A stretch of DNA of 64,000 bases from Falsirhodobacter flavus. Its GTDB lineage: Bacteria > Pseudomonadota > Alphaproteobacteria > Rhodobacterales > Rhodobacteraceae. Positions 34,844 through 43,407 of the stretch are shown here, piece after piece. The first letter of the stretch is position 1; every line of letters begins with the position of its first letter. The translations under genes were made by a program, and so were the position numbers. The stretch lies in the NCBI GenBank assembly GCA_029846755.1, contig JARWBI010000011.1, positions 1-64,000 of the forward strand. Reading direction: 5' to 3'. The notes below the pieces were generated by a model that was not told the DNA's origin, made no database searches, and saw only the letters and a list, made by a program, of their open reading frames with translations.

Positions 34844-35521
34844 TCAGATAATGACGAGCCGGTTCTTTACTGCATAGCGGACGAGATCGGCTGTACTGTG
34901 GAGCCCGAGTTTACGCATTGCTGCAGCTCGATGCGTCTCAACGGTCTTGAGACTAACCTGCAAATGAACGCCGACATCTTTGTTCGACGCTCCTTCCGCG
35001 ATCAGTCGCACGACTTCGCGCTCTCGCGGGGTCAGAAGGTCCGGTTTGCCCTTGCGCCGTCTGTCCAGGAGCGTGTCCAGCAACTCAGCGGAAAGCTGTC
35101 CTGAAATATACGCTTCGTGCCGACCAAGTGCGCGCACCGCCGCGATGAGATGGTCATTGGCATCGCTCTTAAGCAGATAGCCGCGCGCTCCGACGGAAAG
35201 AATATCTTCAATAACTTGTTGGCTGTCGTGGAGGGTAAATATCAACACCTCGGTGCGCGGCAGCTTTTGGCGGATTTCGCGCGTCGCATCGACCCCGTTT
35301 AGAACCGGCATCGCATAATCCAGAATTACAACGTCTGGCTTCAACCTGAGGGCGGCCGCTACCGCCTCCTGCCCATCGGCCACCTCCCCGACCACCGTCA
35401 GGCCAGAATGTCCCTCCAGAACCGCTCGGAGGCCGCTGCGAACCACTTGGTGATCATCTGCTATGAGAATGCGGGTCAAAGTGTAGATCCCTGCCAAAAA
35501 AGGTGGCGTTCCAACAATCAT
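34844..35521 (-). CDS. NarL/LuxR-type response regulator
   Basis: A 225-residue two-component regulator. The receiver domain contains ILIADDHQVVRSGL and the phospho-acceptor in VVILDYAMP (about Asp67). A LuxR helix-turn-helix follows in the last 65 residues (LTPREREVVRLIAEGASNKDV). ATG 35521 overlaps the kinase stop by four bases, so kinase and regulator are coupled; a TTG some 14 codons later is an alternative. It converges on the DUF1622 fragment. It may control the sulfatase set, by position only. Confidence 0.88.
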   Translation of the reverse strand: MIVGTPPFLAGIYTLTRILIADDHQVVRSGLRAVLEGHSGLTVVGEVADGQEAVAAALRLKPDVVILDYAMPVLNGVDATREIRQKLPRTEVLIFTLHDSQQVIEDILSVGARGYLLKSDANDHLIAAVRALGRHEAYISGQLSAELLDTLLDRRRKGKPDLLTPREREVVRLIAEGASNKDVGVHLQVSLKTVETHRAAAMRKLGLHSTADLVRYAVKNRLVII

Positions 35522-37662
35522 CCACGTTCGGAAGCGGACTGGCTATCAGGCAAAACCCTGACTATCATCGCAAGGTCTTTGTCTGAGGCGGGATTGGACC
35601 AGACGACGGCGGGGCCATCATAATTTAACGGGATTCTGGCCCGGATGGTCGTCCCTCGCGTACTACTCGCAATGCGCATCGTTCCGGAAAATTGGCGGAT
35701 GCGCGCCTCCATCCCGGGGATCCCTACGCCTAGAAGCGGAGTTTCCGTTGCTGTCCGTGGCAATCCCCTGCCGTCATCGGAAATGTATAGGTGCAAAGTC
35801 GTTGGAGTGGATCGGATCACGGTGCGAACGTGGGTTGCCTGCGCATGACGGTGCACATTCACAAGTGCTTCCTGCACGACCCGCAGGACCATGCCTTGCA
35901 GTTCCGCCTGCAAATTATCGACCGCTCCCGTTATTCTAATTCTGGCGTGAAGTCCGGTGCGGCTGGCAAACCCACCTATGAAATGCTCTAAAGTCTTGCC
36001 CAGACCTTTGGTCTGCATCTCGGGGGTAAAAAGTAGGTACGACAGCGTGCGGATCTCCCGATGTGCTTCGCCAAGCGCTGCCTTCGTATCATCGATTGCT
36101 TCTCGAACCCCGGGTCTGTCCCCCGCCATTCTCTGCACGATCATCAAAGCAAGCCCTGCTGCCGTGATGTGCTGGCCAGTCGTGTCATGGAGGTCCGAGG
36201 CGATCCGTTGACGTTCTTCAGCTTGGAGCGACAGCAAGCGCGCCGCAATGTCACGGACATCTTTTCTCGCCGCGGTGACTTCAGTCATGTCACGTGAGAT
36301 ACCGACCAACGCGACAATACGGTGGCTTTCAGGGTCCTGTACTGGCACCAGATGCGTCTGCATATGTCTGCGTCCGGCCGGCAGATCGAGGTCTTCGGCA
36401 TGAACGGTTGGAACACGCGCAGCCACGCAAGAGCGATAGCGCTGCGTCACCGCAGCGGCAGTTTCCCGTGGTAAGAAATCTTTTGGTTCGCGCCCAACGA
36501 CAGTTTCGAAAGTAAGGCCGGTTGCCCGTTCATGCGCAGGGTTAAAACCCTCATAAACGAAGCGCCCATTCGCGGTAACGGCGACCACGAACATACCTTC
36601 GGGCGCGTCATTCCATAATGATACGTAGCGGGCTTGCGCCGCACCCATTTGGCGGACGGTCTCCACTGCGGCCCCTTCAGCAAAACTTACCTGCCGGATT
36701 GCGAACAGCCCTGCAAAGAGTAAAGCCGCCAAAAGTACCCCGCCCGCGGCTGCAATCTGACGCAAGGCAGTCAAGACAGGAGCGTCGAGGACGTGGCGCT
36801 CTACGGTGACCAGTGTGGTGTAGTCCGTCACACTGGAGTGCTGAATGCTGACAAGCCTACCATCGGCGGGGTTGTGATAGATCTGTGTCCATTCGGATGG
36901 CGGGCCATTGATCCGGTTCAGCAATCCGTCTGGAAATGCAGGTAGGACGAGCTCGCCGGACACATTTGAGGCGACGGGCACCAAACCCCGGTCTAGTAAG
37001 GCAGAGGTCCATCCCACCCTCTCTTGTGGGTCACGGACAACGGCATCGAGATGCGCCTGAGGCAAATTTATCGTCAGTACGCCTGCCATGGCTCCGTCGT
37101 GATCGTCTAGCCGCAAACTTACCGAAACTGCCGGTTTTTTAGATACCGGCCCGACGATAAGATTCGAAATGCTGTACCCACGGGTGCGGATACGCTCAAG
37201 ACCAGCTTTTGCGGCTCCCCAGACCTGACCCATGGTGGGGAGGTCAGCGCCGTATGGACGTGATGTGTTGAGGACCTGACCCCGCATATCCCACACGACG
37301 AACCAGGAGCCTCCAGGCGCAGGCGTCTGCGAAAGCTGCTTGTAGTATGATGCGTAGTCGCTTTCCATGAGAGCGGGCGATTGAGAAAGTCCAAGCAGGA
37401 GCGCTTTTGCTGAGGTGGCCTCCCGGTCGAAACTGTTCGAGGCGGTCATCGCTCGGATAGCTGCATCCTGGACAAACGACTGTCGTATCTCAAGCGAGTT
37501 CAAATAAATCAAGATCGAGCCAACTGAGAATACGGTTGCCGCGGAAACAGATAGGATCAAGAGAAACCGGCGGCGCAGAATAGCTGCATGCCGCTTGAGA
37601 TGTGATTCATCGTTCTGGGGAACTGTAAAGGCCAACGAACATATCGCTTTTGAGCTGACCAA
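35518..37662 (-). CDS. Sensor histidine kinase (HisKA_3 type) with periplasmic sensor and PAS domain
   Basis: A 714-residue kinase. The first membrane segment (FLLILSVSAATVFSVGSILIY) and a second (GGVLLAALLFAGLFAI) enclose a ~260-residue periplasmic domain of the double-Cache type. A PAS domain follows (WNDAPEGMFVVAV), then the HisKA_3 dimerisation helix with the phospho-acceptor His in IASDLHDTTGQH (about residue 490), and a HATPase with VVQEALVNVHRHAQA and ISDDGRGL. Partner of the downstream LuxR-type regulator. The extracellular signal is unknown; given the setting, a sulfate ester or its product is possible. Confidence 0.88.
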   Translation of the reverse strand: MVSSKAICSLAFTVPQNDESHLKRHAAILRRRFLLILSVSAATVFSVGSILIYLNSLEIRQSFVQDAAIRAMTASNSFDREATSAKALLLGLSQSPALMESDYASYYKQLSQTPAPGGSWFVVWDMRGQVLNTSRPYGADLPTMGQVWGAAKAGLERIRTRGYSISNLIVGPVSKKPAVSVSLRLDDHDGAMAGVLTINLPQAHLDAVVRDPQERVGWTSALLDRGLVPVASNVSGELVLPAFPDGLLNRINGPPSEWTQIYHNPADGRLVSIQHSSVTDYTTLVTVERHVLDAPVLTALRQIAAAGGVLLAALLFAGLFAIRQVSFAEGAAVETVRQMGAAQARYVSLWNDAPEGMFVVAVTANGRFVYEGFNPAHERATGLTFETVVGREPKDFLPRETAAAVTQRYRSCVAARVPTVHAEDLDLPAGRRHMQTHLVPVQDPESHRIVALVGISRDMTEVTAARKDVRDIAARLLSLQAEERQRIASDLHDTTGQHITAAGLALMIVQRMAGDRPGVREAIDDTKAALGEAHREIRTLSYLLFTPEMQTKGLGKTLEHFIGGFASRTGLHARIRITGAVDNLQAELQGMVLRVVQEALVNVHRHAQATHVRTVIRSTPTTLHLYISDDGRGLPRTATETPLLGVGIPGMEARIRQFSGTMRIASSTRGTTIRARIPLNYDGPAVVWSNPASDKDLAMIVRVLPDSQSASERG

Positions 37663-38298
37663 CCTGCCGATGCTATTGGGGCTGCATCATAATCGCCCGG
37701 CAGATTGACGTTTACGTTAGTGCGCTTTCTTTATCACGAAGATTTGTACCATAAACTGCTATCTCGACGCAACATTGCGACAGTAGCCTTATCTCTTCCC
37801 CAAACTAAGATTTGCACAGCATTAATGCTTTTTGCACACATCAGGGTTCTACCCGATTGACATTAACAGCCGTCCGCCAAACCCGCAGCAGTGCAGTCCC
37901 TGGCTCAGTTTACTGCGATAGACGAACGTCTGAACGTCTGCTTTCGGGAGAAGCCAAATCGGCAACTATGGGAGGTCGGCGGACTGCTATCGACCTGCGG
38001 TGCATGCTGCAACTGCAGTTGGTCGTTTATCGCGAGCGGCAGCTTTGGGGCTTTCGCGTTGGGTGGCGTCCGCACATCGGAAATGTCCGGTTTAAGCTCT
38101 GAGCTACTCGGCGGCCGGTGATTCGGCGGCCGGTGATGCGGTCGCCTATGGCCCGCAGTGGCCGCACCGGTCGTCAGCCAGCCGCCGCAGGTATTTTTCC
38201 GGCCAGAAACGTGCTATGTTCTCTTTTGGTTTTTGTTGAGCCTAACCCGCTGCGGTTCTGGCTCTGCTTCTGTTCATCTGGCGTTGAAGGAGATTGCT
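37663..38298. other. 636-base gene-poor stretch with a 15-bp tandem repeat
   Basis: Lies between the divergent kinase gene and a small rightward gene. Short frames exist (for example 37891-38121) but lack ribosome binding sites and recognisable products. The only clear feature is a 15-bp tandem repeat, CGGCGGCCGGTGATT at 38109-38123 followed by a copy with one change at 38124-38138. The stretch marks the right boundary of the accessory island, beside the transfer operon. Confidence 0.5.
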
Positions 38299-38622
38299 AT
38301 GAACCCAGTCGATCATAAGCGCACTGCTCCGAAACTGCCGGGGGTGGTCAAGAATGTAACATCATCGCCTAGGAAGGCTCCGATACGGGCAAGCACCGTT
38401 GTTTTCCTAGTCGCGGGTGCCACTGGTGTGGCGGGGTTCTTCTCACCGGCATTCCTCGTGATCGCTGCGTTCTTTGCACTAGTGGCTTCGATCCTGAGGT
38501 TTGGCAAAAAAAGGACCAACATGAATTTTCATGTTGATCGGGAGCCGAGCATGTTCGAGCGCGAGCTTGTTGCAGGCTCGCCAGAGTGGCAAATCCGGCA
38601 AATAAGGGAGGGTAGCTACTAG
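38299..38622 (+). CDS. Small membrane protein (107 aa)
   Basis: ATG 38299 has AAGGAGA six bases upstream. A basic N terminus is followed by one long hydrophobic region (STVVFLVAGATGVAGFFSP to AAFFALVASILRF), probably two short membrane helices, then a polar tail. The stop TAG lies inside the terminator hairpin that separates it from the converging traG gene. No family was recognised. Confidence 0.6.
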   Translation: MNPVDHKRTAPKLPGVVKNVTSSPRKAPIRASTVVFLVAGATGVAGFFSPAFLVIAAFFALVASILRFGKKRTNMNFHVDREPSMFERELVAGSPEWQIRQIREGSY

Positions 38623-38636
38623 CTACCCTCTTTTTT
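38608..38636 (+). terminator. Rho-independent terminator shared by converging genes
   Basis: GAGGGTAGCT and AGCTACCCTC form a perfect 10-bp stem around ACT, followed by TTTTTT (38631-38636). The stop codons of the rightward membrane protein and the leftward traG both lie within it. The T run favours rightward termination, but the stem could also stop the long leftward tra operon. Confidence 0.85.
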
Positions 38637-41600
38637 CCACTTGTCCTGTAAAGATGTGACCACCGATCTCAACGGGTGCGGTCTCGCGGTTCACCGTCTG
38701 GGACTGCATCCACCCCGGAATCAGGTTGTTCTGATAGCCTTGGTCAACAAGTGCCTGCATCCCTGCCGGTGAATAGTAGTGGGTCGCCCCTTCGGTAAAG
38801 TCAGGCACATATCCCCCCATTACGGCGTCAACGATGTAGGCTGCGCGATCATAGACGGGATCTCCGGGGTTATATTTTGACACCAGATGGTTGCCCGACC
38901 CGTCACCATTCCACGCTGAGAACTGCCGAGGCTGAAGGCTGACCTCACCCACACTGTCAGGGAACCTCTGGTCGTCTGATCGATTGCGGATAACCAAAGC
39001 AACAGCGGCTTGCCCTTCCAGACTTTTACTCGCGGCTTCCCCGATCACCGTGCGTATCATCACATCGCGTTCTGCCAGCGAAGACTCTTTGGCGGGCATC
39101 GGCGTCGGATGGTGCGCGGCGTTTTTGTTTTCCGGCGACGGGCCAAGCCCGTCGCCATCAACGAAAGGGCGGCCCGTCACTTCCTGAAACTTCTCTGGAT
39201 TGGTGCCGTAGTAATCCAAGGCTGCGCCTGGGCTGGACCATGCTTCGGGATGTGCCTGCCGGAGCTGGTTCGCTTCCCCTTCATCGATGTTAAGCATCCG
39301 AGTGACCCTGCCCCACATCGCCCTGCCAATGGTCTGATCGTTCCCTTCGCTCACGCTGCGGACGGTGCTGTTATAGTCGGATTTGATCCCGCTCTGCTGC
39401 TGGTTCTGATACCTGATACGATCGGCATTTTCCTCTTGCGAATCTGCTGCATATCCCGCTGTCGTTTCGTTTGCGGAAGCTCGACGCTCGTCAATGTTGA
39501 CGACCCGCTGATTTCCCGGCTCGCCAAATGTAGCTTCTCTTGAAGGCTCATTGCGGAATGCGTCACGATCGACATTCGAGGAATAGCCTGCGGTCGGATC
39601 GGACGGCGGCGCTCCTACCGCCTTGTCTGTGATGCTATCGACCATCGAGCCAACAATCTCGCGGCTTTCCGCAATCTGCTCTTCATTTTTCGGGTTCAGC
39701 ACTCGGTCAACGTCTGTCGCAGAGTAGCCGCGGCGTCCTAGCTCGCCTGCCATCATCTGGTTCAGGCTGACACTGAAGCCACCACCCTGCGTTTCGGCAT
39801 AGCTCTGGGCGCGGGAGTAGTTATCAGCTTCCTCCATGCGTGTGATGTAGGTTTCTGCGAGGCGTTCCCCTTCATCAAGGCTGAACGATTTTGTCTCGCT
39901 TGCCGATGTCTGGGTTCCGTCGCTGCTGGTGGCCGTGGCTGCTGTTCTGGTGCTGCTGATCCGTGCGACATCGGTTGTGAGGCCACTGGTTTCGGCCGCC
40001 TTCACCAGCTCTATCCAGTTTTCGTTCGAAATACCTTTAATATCTGCGGACGCATTAGCGCTGGCCCCTAGAGAAGCGAGCCCCGCACTTCCACCGACAC
40101 CAGCATTTGCGGCAATACCGACCGACATTGCTGTTTGCGTAGTAATGCCGTGCTGTTGGGCGAAGTCTTTTACGCGCTGGTAAGCCTCCGAAACGCTGAC
40201 GCGCTCGCTGCTGCTTCCTTCCCAACCATAAGACTTACTGCCCTGCTGACCATTCGTGACGCTTTCCCCGAAGTTGGTAAGCTGGCTTGCCCCTTGGTTG
40301 ATATAGGAACCGAGTTCGGTGGCGGCGCTGTTCGCAGCAACCCGCGAGTTTTCCGCACGGGTCGAGAGTTCTCCGCGCACTGCGGTGTCGAGCTGCGACG
40401 AGATCGCGCCTGTGGATACTGCCGACCCCGGCGAATACCCAAAGCTGCCATCGAGATTGCGCGTCGCCATACCGCCCGAGCCGAGGGTCATCGTCTCGCG
40501 GCCGACATCCACGACGGAGGACGTGTTCATTTTGTTGGCCGCATAGTTGTTCATGTTCATGTTGCCGAGGCCGATGGAGCCGGTTGCGGCTTCGCGGCCC
40601 GTCTCGATCGCAGCGCCTTGCGAGACGGCCAGCATCGAGGCTGCCATACCGGTCATGCGGTTTGCGCCGAACATGATCGCGGTAGCAAGGAACGGCACCG
40701 ACATCATCAGGTAACCCGCGACGGAGCCAACGTCCTGTTCGACGGCGCGGATGCCGAAATGGTTGGCCCATGACATAACGACATCGTTGACCGCGCCATC
40801 TGTCGTGATCGCGCCCGCCGTGCGGTAAAAGCCCGTCGATGCTTTGATGACGATGGAGTGCAGGATTGCGCTGAGGGGTTCCCACGCTGCAATCCAGACA
40901 AAGCCGCCCATGTAGCCCTTGAGGACCGCAGGCGCGAGCGGCGTCATCATCATCATGACGGCCATCGGGAAGGCGGCATAGTAGAGGCATTCGAAGACGA
41001 TCTTCAGGAGCGGCACCCACTTTGCGGCATTGGCCCCGATCGCGGCATAGCTCGATCGCGTCTGAATATCGGCGCGGGCAGTCTGGTAGATGTCCATCGC
41101 GGCCGAATTTCCGGAATTGCCGATGAAGCGTTGCAGCCCGTCATCCAGCGCGTTCACAAGCATGGCCTGCTTGACCGTGTGGACGGCGGTGGCCGAGGCC
41201 ATGGCCATCATGCTTTGGAAGTCGCCAAGCGTGCCCTTCAGCCGGTTGATGTTGGCCGCACCTGTTGCGTTGCCGCCCTGGAAAATCCCTGCCGCCTTCT
41301 GAGCAAAGACATTTTCCACATCGGCGGTGACGGACTGACGAATCGAGGCCCACCCTTCGGAGCAAACCCGCGTCTGGTTGGTGACGACATCATAATAGGC
41401 CATCGAAGCGGGCATGTTCGAGGTGATGAAGTTTTCCAGATCGCCGTTCGTCGCGACCAGTTCAAGATCCATATGCCCGAGGTTCGTCGCGTCGATGACG
41501 CAGTTCTGCATGAAGTTGACGATGTTCTCGTGGATCTTTGGCGTCACCGCCCGCCAGTTAGATGCCTGCGCCAGAAGCGAGGCGCCGAACATCATGCCGT

Positions 41601-42003
41601 TCTTCTGATAGGTCAGATCCTCCGGCGTAGACATCAGCGTTTCCATATGGCCGGTCAGGTAATAGCTGACCGAGGACGTGTAGTGGCCGAGCATGGCGAC
41701 CGGCGTCGGCACGTTGTCCACGATGCCGTAGATCGGGATTGCGCCGCTGGTCTTGTCCATGATGACGACGCTGGACTTCGGCCCGAGGGTCAGGCCCATG
41801 ACCACAACCATCGTCATGACGTATTTGACGGATGAGCCGATGCTGCCGCCCATCGCCATGTTGATCGCGGCCCATGCGACCCCGATGATAATGCCGATTT
41901 GCAGAAGATTGCGGAAATTCCCCGAGGACGTGTAGGCCGCGAGCATGTTGAACACGTCATAGAGGTAGAAACCGCCTCCGGTGGTGAAAATTTCCCACTG
42001 CAT
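38623..42003 (-). CDS. traG: TraG mating-pair stabilisation protein with C-terminal SleB-like hydrolase domain
   Basis: An 1126-residue inner-membrane protein. The N-terminal ~480 residues are TraG_N-like, with membrane segments near residues 35-55, 58-78, 335-375 and 430-455. A long Ser/Ala/Gln-rich, coiled-coil-like middle follows. Residues ~980-1075 resemble a SleB/Hydrolase_2 cell-wall hydrolase (IRTVIGEAASKSLEGQAAVALVIRNR in pieces, LQPRQFSAWNGDG, and GATHYYSP). In F, TraG acts in pilus assembly and mating-pair stabilisation; the wall-hydrolase tail is not in F TraG and would face the periplasm. Last gene of the tra operon. Confidence 0.85.
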   Translation of the reverse strand: MQWEIFTTGGGFYLYDVFNMLAAYTSSGNFRNLLQIGIIIGVAWAAINMAMGGSIGSSVKYVMTMVVVMGLTLGPKSSVVIMDKTSGAIPIYGIVDNVPTPVAMLGHYTSSVSYYLTGHMETLMSTPEDLTYQKNGMMFGASLLAQASNWRAVTPKIHENIVNFMQNCVIDATNLGHMDLELVATNGDLENFITSNMPASMAYYDVVTNQTRVCSEGWASIRQSVTADVENVFAQKAAGIFQGGNATGAANINRLKGTLGDFQSMMAMASATAVHTVKQAMLVNALDDGLQRFIGNSGNSAAMDIYQTARADIQTRSSYAAIGANAAKWVPLLKIVFECLYYAAFPMAVMMMMTPLAPAVLKGYMGGFVWIAAWEPLSAILHSIVIKASTGFYRTAGAITTDGAVNDVVMSWANHFGIRAVEQDVGSVAGYLMMSVPFLATAIMFGANRMTGMAASMLAVSQGAAIETGREAATGSIGLGNMNMNNYAANKMNTSSVVDVGRETMTLGSGGMATRNLDGSFGYSPGSAVSTGAISSQLDTAVRGELSTRAENSRVAANSAATELGSYINQGASQLTNFGESVTNGQQGSKSYGWEGSSSERVSVSEAYQRVKDFAQQHGITTQTAMSVGIAANAGVGGSAGLASLGASANASADIKGISNENWIELVKAAETSGLTTDVARISSTRTAATATSSDGTQTSASETKSFSLDEGERLAETYITRMEEADNYSRAQSYAETQGGGFSVSLNQMMAGELGRRGYSATDVDRVLNPKNEEQIAESREIVGSMVDSITDKAVGAPPSDPTAGYSSNVDRDAFRNEPSREATFGEPGNQRVVNIDERRASANETTAGYAADSQEENADRIRYQNQQQSGIKSDYNSTVRSVSEGNDQTIGRAMWGRVTRMLNIDEGEANQLRQAHPEAWSSPGAALDYYGTNPEKFQEVTGRPFVDGDGLGPSPENKNAAHHPTPMPAKESSLAERDVMIRTVIGEAASKSLEGQAAVALVIRNRSDDQRFPDSVGEVSLQPRQFSAWNGDGSGNHLVSKYNPGDPVYDRAAYIVDAVMGGYVPDFTEGATHYYSPAGMQALVDQGYQNNLIPGWMQSQTVNRETAPVEIGGHIFTGQVEKRG

Positions 42004-42004
42004 G

Positions 42005-43396
42005 TCAGTTCCCCTGCCCCATCATGGACGCGAAGCGCGTGGAAGACGTGGCCGTGAGCATGGCTTTGTGAAGCTGGAGCTTTTCCAGAGCAGAGAGCGC
42101 GTCCGAGTATTTTTCGGCGGCTTGGCGGCGCAGTGTGCCAAAGCCGTTCTGCGTCTGGCGGATCGTTTCCTGAAACTCGCGGATCACATCCCCGAACGTG
42201 TCGATGTTCGACGCGCTGCGCTGCATTTCCGTGATGGCCTCGTTCATGTAGAGCATCGCCAGCTCGACCGCGACCAGTTCGGACAGAAGCGCAATCTCGT
42301 CATCGACAAACTGGTATTTGTAGGCGCGGGCCGTCTTCAGCGTCTCATAGACCGGCGCAGAGGTCAGGTTGATGATGCCGGTCATTTCTTCGGTCAGGGC
42401 CGTGTCGTCGCGGATCGCGTCCGACAGCGCCCGCACCACATCCTCAACCGTGTTGAAATAGGCGTCATCGCGGGCAATGTTCACGTCCTGCCATGTCGGG
42501 TTGAGGCATTCGTTGCGCTCGTCGCACTTGAGGACCGGGATCGTGCCGCCCTCGACCAAGGCTTGCAGCATTTCCGGCGTGTAGGCCCGAGGCGCGATCG
42601 TGCGGTGGCGCGGGCCTTCATCGTCATTGGCCGCGCCCACGGTGATGATCGTGCCGGTCAGCGACATGAACAGTTCAGCGACATTGGGGTTCGAGGACAG
42701 GAAGCCGTTTTTCTTAACCGCCCGCCATGCGTAGTTGATGTTGATCGGCACCTGATCCTTCAGCGCCCCATCGGCTTCGCCAAGCGTCTCGTTCTGCTTA
42801 CCTTCCGAGCCGCAGCCATGCCGCCGCGCGACGGCATCGGCAAATTTTCCGTTCATGCCGCCGACCGTCTGGCAAAGGTGCTGCGATGCGCCGTCCATCT
42901 TCGGCCACATCGAGCCGACCAGCATCTGCCCCGCTTCGCAGCTATTGATGTTCATGGCGTTCACGTTCTGCAGAAGGTCGCGGAGCTTCGACACCTGTTC
43001 GGCCACGGCGGGCGAGAGGCTTTCCAGCGCCAGCTCGAAGGCGAAGCTGGCCGCGTTCTGCATGATCCCTTCCATCAGGTAGATCATTTCCTCTTTTGAG
43101 ATGAAGGAGAACGATCCGCCGAAGATGTCGATGCCGCCGCAGCCGGCGCGAACGGACGGCATCTGGATCTGCATCATGCCGGTGTTGCGGGGCTTGGTCC
43201 GCATGTAGAGCGAACCAAGGGTGACATAGCCCCCCATCTGCCCCTGATAGGCTTGCGGGCGGGTGACGTTCACGCCGCCACCCGTGCGTTCCCAGAAGCC
43301 TTTGAGGTCATCGCCCAGACTCTGCGACTGGACCGGCCCGCTGACAGAGAGCGCCATCGCGCAGACGGCAAGCGTTGTGGAGATTTTCTTCAGCAT
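42005..43396 (-). CDS. traH: TraH pilus assembly protein
   Basis: A 463-residue exported protein with signal peptide (ISTTLAVCAMALSVSGPVQS). The TraH-type opening follows: GFWERTGGGVNVTRPQAYQGQMGG in pieces, and CGGIDIFGGSFSFIS. The second half has coiled-coil character. F TraH is a periplasmic/outer-membrane-associated factor for pilus extension. ATG 43396 gives the signal peptide; the frame open to 44137 is only a shadow of the next gene. Stop is one base from the traG start. Confidence 0.9.
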   Translation of the reverse strand: MLKKISTTLAVCAMALSVSGPVQSQSLGDDLKGFWERTGGGVNVTRPQAYQGQMGGYVTLGSLYMRTKPRNTGMMQIQMPSVRAGCGGIDIFGGSFSFISKEEMIYLMEGIMQNAASFAFELALESLSPAVAEQVSKLRDLLQNVNAMNINSCEAGQMLVGSMWPKMDGASQHLCQTVGGMNGKFADAVARRHGCGSEGKQNETLGEADGALKDQVPININYAWRAVKKNGFLSSNPNVAELFMSLTGTIITVGAANDDEGPRHRTIAPRAYTPEMLQALVEGGTIPVLKCDERNECLNPTWQDVNIARDDAYFNTVEDVVRALSDAIRDDTALTEEMTGIINLTSAPVYETLKTARAYKYQFVDDEIALLSELVAVELAMLYMNEAITEMQRSASNIDTFGDVIREFQETIRQTQNGFGTLRRQAAEKYSDALSALEKLQLHKAMLTATSSTRFASMMGQGN

Positions 43397-43407
43397 CGGA
43401 TGCCCTT

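Larger units (their letters stand above)
33209..34851 (+). pseudogene. DUF1622 membrane protein split by an IS3-family element
   Basis: The first part (33209-33385, MIETEEWLRSWLIATTELV onward) ends at the left end of the IS. The second (34630-34851, WLSYARVLVAALTFQLAADI onward) begins after the ATC target duplication. Precise removal of the IS and one ATC gives a continuous 132-codon frame, the normal length for DUF1622, with the conserved FQLAADIL and IRTFLNFFLERDL blocks. A 15-codon frame with a strong AGGAGG site (33165-33211) overlaps the start and may act as a coupling leader. Confidence 0.85.

Noticed and set aside
38099..38110. TGAGCTACTC resembling the end of the IS3-family element at 991
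   Set aside because: Only about ten bases match and no partner end or transposase lies nearby, so this is probably coincidence.
37812..38121. Short plus-strand frames between the kinase and the small membrane protein
   Set aside because: No ribosome binding sites, overlapping alternatives in different frames, and no recognisable domain.
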